DNA of 64,000 bases from the NCBI RefSeq assembly GCF_001625305.1, contig NW_017802824.1, positions 1,544,314 to 1,608,313 on the forward strand. Direction: 5' to 3'. The stretch is from Branchiostoma belcheri. Its lineage: Eukaryota; Chordata; Leptocardii; Amphioxiformes; Branchiostomatidae. The first letter of the stretch is position 1, and each line of letters opens with the position of its first letter. Made by a program: the position numbers and the translations under genes. A model generated the notes under the pieces. The model ran no database searches and was not told the origin of the DNA. It saw only the letters and a program-made list of their open reading frames with translations. This document shows, one piece after another, positions 51,501 to 61,800 of the stretch.

Positions 51501-54500
51501 AGACGTAGACTTTAATAAATGTATCTTAAATGTTGATATAATTTATAGAGACCATGCGCGTTTTTTTGTGTAAATACTACAGTACTCTACTGGAATTTGG
51601 AAAATGACCCACGCTGTCTTTCCACCAAGCTTCTATTGAGTCGCATGGTTGGGATACATTCAAGTTGATATTTATGAGTTCAAAAAAATCGGCGAGTACA
51701 ATATTATCATGTGACCCGTTTCTAGCAAACTAGCGCATTTGAAGCTTGCGTTGTGTACAGACTATTACACATATTAGATGTTTTGTGCTACCGTTTTACA
51801 AGAAGTTCTAAATATAACAACTCTTCATGAATGGAAAGGATTGTTCATATAAATTTCTATTTCATTACAAATTCAAACTGTTGACACGGAGATCAGTTCG
51901 CTAAGATAGGTATATCGCGAAGTTAACTCCTCGCGAACATAAATGCACTTACATATATGTTGTACACATCAGAGGTTGACATTGATAGGTTGTTGACGTT
52001 GGTTGGCATAACCAAATATATTGACTAGATCAATTTTGTTATAGGACAAGGTAGAAGTACACATGTATTTTAGAGTTTTTTTTGTGCATGCAGTCCTAAG
52101 TATGCCGTAAAATTAATCATGTATGATATATGACAATACATCTGCATACTATCTACACAAGAGATTTGTACTTCGACACAGGTGTTTTATACGGCTTTAT
52201 TTAGCCTTAAATGGATTTTCTGTTACATTACCTTAAGTTTGCCTGGCCATAGGGTGCTTGCGGAAGGCCTCCGGTTAGAAAAAATACCACCCAAAAACGA
52301 CAACTGCAAGGGGTCATTCGCACCTTCTGCCATGTGATGACTTTTTGAAAACTAGTAGAAGGGAAACCTTTTTTTCAGGCCCAAGATCATCAGTTTTGGC
52401 TTGCACAATAATTCCTCTCCGGCTGTCACACATTCCTATGTGAACTATTTCCGCCCAGAACGTTGGTCCTCTGCGTGCCCAGTTCCATTTTCTTAGCAAC
52501 CTCAGCAATATATCCTGTAACTGTCAAGTCCAGTCCGTGAAACGCGGGTGGTCGTCTTTAAATTGTAGGTTACTCAGATGTGTTGTTGCCATTTACGATT
52601 TAAGCGCTTAGTGGTGGTGTGGTTTCTCTTGATGAGAACAACGACGTTTCATTCGGAAGCTGTTCGATTTGGAACAACGTGGAATTTGTACAATGCCTGC
52701 CCTTCGTCATGCGCTGAAAACCGGTGGGACATATAGTGGTATGGTTGCTATGTCTGCATTCTTAACATGCGCTGTAAACCCTAGGGATTTGTGGCATGTC
52801 GTCAATGCCTGTCTGCACATGCGCTGAAGTCTTATGGATGTCCTACTTTCTGGCCCTCATTCCCACATGTCTTCCAAGTGGATGTTTTACATTCTTGCCA
52901 TTCCCAAATGCCTTCCAAGTGGAAGTTTTACATTCTTGCTTCCATGCATTCGCACATGCCTTACAACATTCCTTCCAAGTGGAAGTCTTCAAGCCTTCCA
53001 AGTGGAAGTCCTACATTTTTGCTCACATTCCTTTCCCACATGCCTTCCAGGTGAATAAACTACAACCTCTAAAGACATTTTAGAATTACTTCTGTGAGTA
53101 AAGTCGATCACATTGTAAATCTGAACATGTTGGGGAAATGCTGAGAAGGAGACTTACAGATATGCACTGATGATGTCTTCGAAGCTTCTACAGTTTTCAA
53201 AAGAGAAGTCAAACCCTTCAGACATAGTTTTAGACATAGCTACAATTTTAGACAACTACCTTTCATCATGTTATTTTATATACTGTTCTTCAATGTCCTT
53301 TTATGTTTGTAACTGACAATTAGCCTCTGGGCATGAATTTGCAATAAACTTGTCAATTATTATAATAGAAGAGAAAGATATCATAATAATAGTACCTGTT
53401 TAAATGCAGCAGAGCTCAGAAGACTGTCGGTACAGATTCACAAGAATTTTTAGTCTTGTGAATCTGTACCGACTTCATGAACATCGTGGGAGTCTTGTCA
53501 ATCTGTACAATTTCCACAATGTCCCAAGGGTTTCCTGGAATTTCACTAGGTAGGAATTGTATGTCAAGTGTATGTCCCACATTCTGGCCACATTCCTCAC
53601 ATGCCGTACCCAGTGAATGGTTAGCATTTTGTCCACAGGCATGCGGAATGGCATGCGGAATGTCCACAGGCATTTCTCTGCCCACATTCCTAGAAACCCT
53701 TGGGAAGATCTGTCTGCCCCATGGCCCTGCTTTCTGTGACCCCGGGGCTTGTTCACTATACACTCAGGGGGGGAGTGCACTGTATCTGTCTAGACTTAAC
53801 AGGTACCATCATGGCAGTGTCATGGCAGTGCCATGCAAACAATAACCCTAACAGCAACCACCGTCGCCATGGCAATGTATGTTTTCATTGCCAGTCTTGT
53901 TAACATCAGTATAACAATATTTTTAAGCATATGTGATCAAATTTCTGTAAAAAAAATTTGCACAATTGTAAACATAAAACATGAATACAATGTAGATCGC
54001 TGCTATACTGGGCGTACCATTTCGCGTACATGGCCGGCTGCCCGGCGCAAATACTGTCCCGATTTTTCTCAGTAGAAAACCAGAATAAATCACGCACCCG
54101 TAATTTGGCTTCGACCCAGAGCTCCTACTTCAGAGTTGAAACCTCAAAAATAGTAACTTTATTAGAGCATGGAGGTATTATACCTCTATGATTGGAAGAA
54201 ATATAGTATTGCGACACGTGCATAGAATTTGACAAATGGGGGGGGGGGCGCGCTACCTAAAATTCTGCTGCGCTACCTAGTTTTTGCCCTAGGTAGCACA
54301 CTGTGCTACTTTGCTCAAAAAAGTATTTCGAACACTGCGTTAATCAACAGTCCATACCGAACCAACCGTCAGTAGCCATCAAACCGGCATACAAACATAT
54401 TACGCACATAACTTTCATACTACACACTAACAAATAACCTAAACCAGTAGAAAAAAAAACCCGGAGGTTTGAAATCTACGATTTACCTTGTTCCATCTAT

Positions 54501-55784
54501 CAATGCAGTGGTTTGATAAAAAAAGTTTCAATTTCATTTTTCAAATTGCAAACCAGCTCAGTGTATTGACTTCATGGCTCCTATCATAGCTTTTGGGGCT
54601 ATAATACCTTTGGCTGTTCAAAAAAAAAAATTTTCACCCTGTCACTTCAACTTTTTTCTAAAAAAAATCCAAGAACCAACAAATCAAATTGGGGTGGCCT
54701 AATATGATGATACCGTTACACTACCTCCATAGGTGCTGATGTGAACAGACCGCGGACAAACTTTGCCACGCCGCTCCATCTGGCCTGCGTGTCGGGAAAC
54801 CTGGACATCGTCAAGCTTCTCCTGGAGCACAACGCTCGCTCCAACGCCCTCAACATCAGCCAGGAGGCACCGATTCACAAGGCAGCCAGCTACAACCATG
54901 CACACGTCGTCAAGTACCTGCTGGAGAAGTGAGTTACAAAATGGCTTGACAAGAAAAACTTACAAAAAGCGTACGGTAGTTTTGTGTAGAAAGGAAAAGG
55001 GCTTAATATGCTTAATCTACATTTTACATCCTGATACATGTATGTTTCAATGCAATGGTTGTGTGTGTGAAAAGAAAGAAATATGTGAAGAAAGACATTC
55101 AAAACAGCATCTCAGGTACAAGACATTTTTTTTTTGCAAAATGCACTTTGTGTTAAATACATGTACATGTGGAAAACAACAACAAGCTATTATGATACAT
55201 TGTGCACAAAAAGTGAGGTAATGGGAGAACAAAAATTAAGTTTACTTAATGGTTTTGAAAACATAAAGGTTGAGTTTATTATGTTTACCGAAGGAAAACA
55301 TCTTGTTTTTCCTCTATTTCTTCTTTCTTCTCCTAACAAATAAGGTCAAAGACCTGAACCAGACGTCTGTCACCATGGTAACTAGTGTTGGAATTTTATA
55401 GCAGGAGGGATTTAGACTCCTGTCACCATATATATGAATGTGTTTGAGTAACTAACAGAGCAGACTATATGAGAAGGTAAACATTATGCATTTGCTTTAC
55501 AAATGTTACCTTTCTAAGTGAATGTATTGTTTTCACTCCAAGGGGAGCCCAGATTGACAGGAGGGAGAAGGACAACTTCACTCCTCTCCTCCTGGCAGCT
55601 TCAGAGGGCCACGTGGAGACTATCCAGATGTTGTTGGACAACAACGCTAACATCGCCGCTGTGGACAAGTACGACAAGACAGCCCTGTACTGGGCTGCAC
55701 AGGAGGACAGGCTGGACGCTCTACAGGTACAACTGCCATAATTACCTTCGACAAGAAGGTTATGTTTTAGTGGCCGTGTGTGTG

Positions 55785-55830
<46 letters not shown>

Positions 55831-58800
55831 GTTCAATCATATTCATATTTTGCATGTGGGTAGAAATTGGTGAGAGGAAGACACAATTAGATTTTTTGGG
55901 CCCCCCACCCCTAGCAACTTTCCTTTGTACTGCAGCAGAGATCATGGAAAGTCTATTTACATGTATTTCTATTGAGATCTTGGAAGATTTCTATACCTAA
56001 ATATGATTTTATGTGAAAATGTGAGAAAATCTTACTGATAATGGTAGTGGCTTCAGATTGCTCTGACATTGATGGTCCTCTAAGTATATGATGGGCGCAT
56101 ATGATTCTTTCTGGTGTGGAAGTATTGTTTTGGGTGGCTGAGTTGCGGGTTTGTGTGTCTGTAGGTCTGTATAGTAGGTTGACAGCACATGCGTGGGAAA
56201 GATTGACAGGCAGAATGACAGCTCAAAAGGTCAGGCACAGGAAACGGGGTGAATGGAAAACCATGAAAACCCAAAATACTTCTTAGAAGACTGAAGCCTA
56301 CAATTTTTTTCTGTACTGAAACATTGACACAATAAAAAAACGTAGTGAAACCTGATGAAAAACCCTGTCTGTGTCTGCGTTGTTGATGTGTTACTGTTAC
56401 TGTTGCAGGTCCTACTGGAACACCCCCTGGCCATGTCCCTGTTGGAAGAGTCTGACCGCTACGACAACACCCCCCTGCACATCTCAGCTGAGAAGGGGTA
56501 CCTTGGATGTGTTAAGGTACAGACATCAGGTTTAACATTGTCGATGGCTTATATTGTACAATCAATCCATTATCACTTCCAGGTATTGAAGTTCATGTAT
56601 TGTTTTGGGTGGCTGAGCTGTGGATTTGTGTATCTATACTACTGGTCTTTGTCTGGACAGAGTATACATGTAGGTTGATAGCATGTGGGTTGGGGAAGAT
56701 TTACAGGCATAATGACAGCAGGTCAGACACAGGAAATGGCTCTTGCCAGGAGCTATCAGGTCTTCCTGGTTGTCTGAAATCTCTGATTTCTTGTTTTTAG
56801 CAAGAAATGCCTCCAGTTTGTGGTGACAACTGGCTACTGCCTTCTTGAAATAAAAGCCCTTAGATCTAATTTCAATCTGTATTGTCCAGGCCTTGCTGGA
56901 CAAGGGTGCATTCATCGATACCAAAAATGAAGAAGAGCAGATGGCGCTTCACCTTGCAGCTAAGAGTGGCAGGACTAAGTAAGTATGTTTGGAAAATTTA
57001 CAAGAAAATGCAGAAACCACACATTCAATTGTTTGTCATTTTCAGTACCTGTATTCTAAGTTTGTATGAAAAAAAGTAATGAAGGTATCCCCAATTTTCC
57101 TTGTCAGGGTGGTTCGAGAACTGGTCAAGAGAGACAAGACCATTATCAATGGTGAGGACGAGAACTCTTGCACCCCGCTGCACCTGGCATCCATCGCAGG
57201 ACATACCAAAGTGGTGCAGGTGCTGCTGGAGGCAGGTGCTAACATCGAGGCCAGGTGCGCAGCTCTAAGAGCTCCATGAAATGTTTAAATCTCGTGTGAT
57301 GGTGACTGTCTTCTTCGCATTCACCATGGTGTCTACAAGTCTGTCTTTATCGTGCAAGGCAAGCAATACCAGCCATCAGCTGTCAAGGAGGTCATGTAAC
57401 TAAAAACAACTTACTATGTCCTGCTTTGCCATGTTACAAATGTACATGAAGAATATTTACCTTCGCCAAGAAGGTTATGTTTTCAGAAGCGTTCGTGTGT
57501 GTGTCTGTCTGTAAACACGATAACTCGAGAAGGCTTAAATGGATTGTCTTCATACTTGGTAGGTGGGTACAATGTAGGTCTTCATGAGACCTAAAAATGA
57601 TTAGATTTTGGGTCCCCTGGTGGCTTGTTATGGTACTGCAGTGGAACTTCCGGTTTTGATATCTCATGATCTGGACTTGCTAGGGTCACGAAATTTAGAT
57701 GTTCTTGTGCCGGAGAAGAAGTGATGTAGGTTTGGGGCCCCCCTAGCAGCTTGCTCTGGAACTGCAGGGGCGTTTCTTTTGAAATATTCAAAAGAGGATA
57801 ACTCAAGAACCGGTTGACCGTTTACTTTGTCAGTCATAAAGATAAACATCATTTGGCAAAGGTATGAGATCGTGGAACTGTAGTTTGTACATGTTATAGT
57901 GTGCTTCTTAGTTTGCTTTGCATAGCTGATTGCCGTTGGGTATAACACACCAGTTTTGTACAGTAAGTACAAGCTGCGTAAGACAGGAATAGAGGTCTTC
58001 ATGCATATAACAGTGCCCTGTACTAACAGGAACACCAACGGCTGGACCCCACTCGACTGTGCAGCAGCCGAGGGATGGACCAAGACTGCCATGGCCCTTC
58101 TTGACGACGACTCACCAGTCGACCCTACTGACAAGGCCAAGGCACGTAGACTAGTTGCATAACAGTTTGCTATTTCATAACTTGTAATTTTGCCAAACTT
58201 CTTTCATTCTTCCTCTATGCTCCAGTAAATGGCTGGACCACTCTAACTTAGATCTGACACTTACTAGGACAGTTAAACTTTTGGGAAAGATGGCTCATGG
58301 CAGTCAAAGTACTTGAGATATTTTGCTGAAAGTTGACAAGTTGTTTCTTTCACCAAAGTTGGTCCAACAAAGTTTGGTAGTGTGTGTGTGTGTGTAAGTT
58401 TCATAACTCAAGAAGGCTTAGATGGATAGTCTTAATATAAATTAATTTTATTAAGTGGATAGGACTTGATGAGACCTTAAAATTATTTGATTTTTGCCTT
58501 CCAGGTAGTTTATTATGGTACTGCATCAGAACTTGATACATGCATTGTGGTTTTGATATCAATACCTTTATTGTACATTCATGCCATGACAGGCTAGGTA
58601 CAGGTCAAGACTTAACAGACAAATAACAGAATGTATGTAGAAAAGTGGAGACAAAAGATACACTACTTGACTTAGACATACATACATAAGGAACATGCAA
58701 GGGTATTATACTAGGATAATACAAAGTGTTCTAGTTACTGAGCTAAGACAGAGTGTTCAACTTCTTCTCGCTTTTTTGTACAATGGTAAATGTGGGTATG

Positions 58801-61800
58801 TTGTGATCTGGACATGAATTTTGCACAAATTTTGCACAGTTCTTCCTGTAAGCCGTGGTCCAGTCTAACGTGTTTATGACATTCTCTAGACGACCCCGCT
58901 GCACCTGGCGTCGTCCCGCGGCCATGTGGAGATGGTGGAACTCCTGCTGAAGTGGAACGCAAACCTCGCCCTGAAGAACGACGCTGGGCTCAACTGTCTG
59001 GACCTGGCCATAGACAACGGCCATAAGTACGTAGTACATGACTCATTTCTCTATTAACCACTGGTGCCCCAATTAGCATAAGAAAGCATAACTCTTGTGC
59101 ATGTACATGTATATCATTCAAGTCCATATATGTTTAGAAGGTAAAGAAATGGCATCGTGTGGCGTAACGGTTGAGTGTTTGGCTCAGACCCAAGAGGTCC
59201 CAGGTTCGAATCCTACCCAATGACACCTACAGTATCTTGTGCACTTGGGAATGGCACTTTACACGACTTTCCTCACTTCACTCAGGTGTAAATGAGTACC
59301 TAGCTTCGGTTAGGGACGTCCCTCGGATTGGACGTTAAATGGAGGTCCCATGTTTGGGAAGAGCCACACCCCACACACGTTAAAGAACCCACCACACTTA
59401 TCGAAAAGAGTAGGGGACCTTCCTGGTTTGAGTGGTTCAAACCTCACAGTCCGGTCTTACACAGCTTGTACTTACATGTACAAAACTGGTGTATTACACC
59501 TAAAAAAGTTATGTGAATACAAACAAAATGGAAGCTAAAGTGGTATGGCCAAGTGTCATGGTCTCAGGAGGAGCCCAATCATGCAAATAACAATCCGGGG
59601 AGGAAGAGAGGAAAAGATTGGAGGAGGATATCAGAGAATGGACCAGTGAAATGGAAAAAAAGCAAAAACGAGAAGGATGGAGAAAACTGTGGTACCCCAT
59701 CAGTACGTGGTCTACATATGAGATGAGATGAAAAATAATATCATGTGCAGTTTACTAACTATTTATAATCGGTTCTAGGGACGTGGCAGCAGCTATTGTC
59801 AACGATGAGAACTGGGAGATGGCAATGCGGAACAAAACAACTGATCACTCAGGGATGGCGACCACGCCGATGAGAAAACTCATCAGGAAGATGCCATGTG
59901 AGTGTTTGATCTGTGTCTTCTATAGTCATAGCAGCCAAGATATATTATATATCCAGTTATACCAGGCTTCTGGTAATCATTAGAACTATGTACAGGAGTA
60001 ATGTACAGTACAATATTTGTTTTGGCCAGCTGGGAGACCTGAGATAAAAAGAAATGAGTTTGATGAATTCCCAGATTTATTTTGTAAAGATCTGACCAGC
60101 ATTGGATACAGCTGTTAAAGTTGTTACTTTCCCCCAATCAGTGAGCTCACTAAGACCAGATTGACATGCAGGCAAAAACTTCACGATATACATTATGTAA
60201 AAATATGTTTGCAGATTGTATGTTACCTCGAGGGCTGGCAGCATTACGATAGTTGTGCAACTCAAAACAACTACATGTAATTTTAACATCATGACATCAT
60301 GTAAACATTCAACAAGAACAGCCACATATAGAATATAGAAGTCAGTTGAATTTTGAAACTGCAAGGAACAAATTTGAGCTAAACTAAACTTTGCAAGATA
60401 TGCTAGATATATTGAGACATTGATTTTTTTTCTTTTGCACAGCTGTTGCTGAGCTTGTCTTCAACAAGTGTACCACATCCAATGGTCTCAATCCTGAACA
60501 CAGGAAGTATGAGGTACATAATACTGTTGTTACACAGTAATTCCTGTTTTTTTTCGCAGTACTTTATATTCACATTTTTTGTGGTCACTTCTGTACCTGA
60601 CAATGTTACAACGTCTTTATTGGTTTACCACAAACTTTCATTGCCATTAAGAAATGATTTGCTAATTTTCTTTTTTTTCTGCTCCTGCGACCACAATGAC
60701 ATATACTTCAGATCGCAACATTTTGCTACCATGAACATAAAGTGAATTGCAGTTATAATAGAACTTACATCATCTTTGGTTTAGTTGTAACAGTGGGGGA
60801 TGAACTGGCGCCCGGGTTTCGGCATGGGTTTGATTCCCAGCCCGGGGCCAGGGGTGTCTTTCTGTTTCAACTTGCCTCTTGTTTCATAGTTTGAATGTTC
60901 GAATCCCCCAATTAATGTGGTCCTTCCTTTTGCATTAGATAGACATTTTAAGTTTAACACTTGAGCGTTGGTTAGGAAATCTCTCACGATTGTTTTTTTC
61001 TCCAACGTTTTATTTCAGATCACGTTTAACTATGAGTTTCTGGACGACATGTACGCGCCGTGGCTACAGGACATGGACAGCGAGAAGATGTCCATCCTGA
61101 GCGGAGAGAGTAACGAGATCTACGACAAGGAACACTTCCTGAAAGAGGACGTGCAGGCGTATACCACCGACTCAAATGTTCTGAAGAAGAACCACCCTCT
61201 ACAGATCATGGTAAGACAGGGCTCGAAATACTGGGTGCATGCATATGTGCACCTTAGTGCACCCAACTTTGGAGCTGTGCACCCAATTTTTTTCTGTGGG
61301 TGCACTGGTGCACCCAAATATTTTGGTATGTATTTTTGTACATATTAAATGTATAATAGTATACAGGATATTCTTGGCATCTGAGTGTCAGAAAAATAAT
61401 AAATATTTGTTGTAGTACTTGTTTAAGATTTTGAAGTTAGCTCCGATTCAAGCTCAGAAGAGGAGCAGTAAGATTTATAATTATATTTCAGTCCATACCA
61501 TGGTATGGATGAAATATATTGTGTTCTCTCATGTTTCTTCTCCTCCTTCTCCTCCTTCTCCTGCCAAACAGTCAAAGGGATTCAACTCCGCCATCATTCA
61601 GCCAAATGACATGAAATTTGGCATGGAGGTAGAGTGGGCCAATACCCCCAGGCGTTTTTTTTCATTTTTTTGATACATGCCTTTGAAACATTTTTATGAA
61701 GGTTTTTTGGGGCATTTTTCGCCAAAAAATGGATTTTTGGATCCTGAGCCCTGGTTTTACAACCAAATGATCTGAAATTCGGTATAAGGGTACTTGAACA

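Larger units (their letters stand above)
48859..54732 (+). other. TRPA1-like intron 6, repeat rich
   Basis: 5.9 kb with a lone fam-4 left end (49011-49050), a retro-like remnant (CGCGAGGAGGTTTTACTATT near 49110), the 666-bp tandem duplication, TTCCAAGTGGAAG repeats, and a fam-4 right half ending at 54699. Between 51140 and 52780 I see only unique AT-rich DNA. Confidence 0.7.

Noticed and set aside
49011..54699. One giant fam-4 element with both ends around 5.6 kb of intron
   Set aside because: The left and right ends could belong together, but their flanks (CAA and TAA) differ and the inner breakpoints do not fit an uninterrupted copy.
60795..60850. GGGTTTGATTCCCAGCCC, B-box-like sequence in TRPA1 intron 15
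   Set aside because: Upstream sequence does not fold as a tRNA and lacks a good A box.
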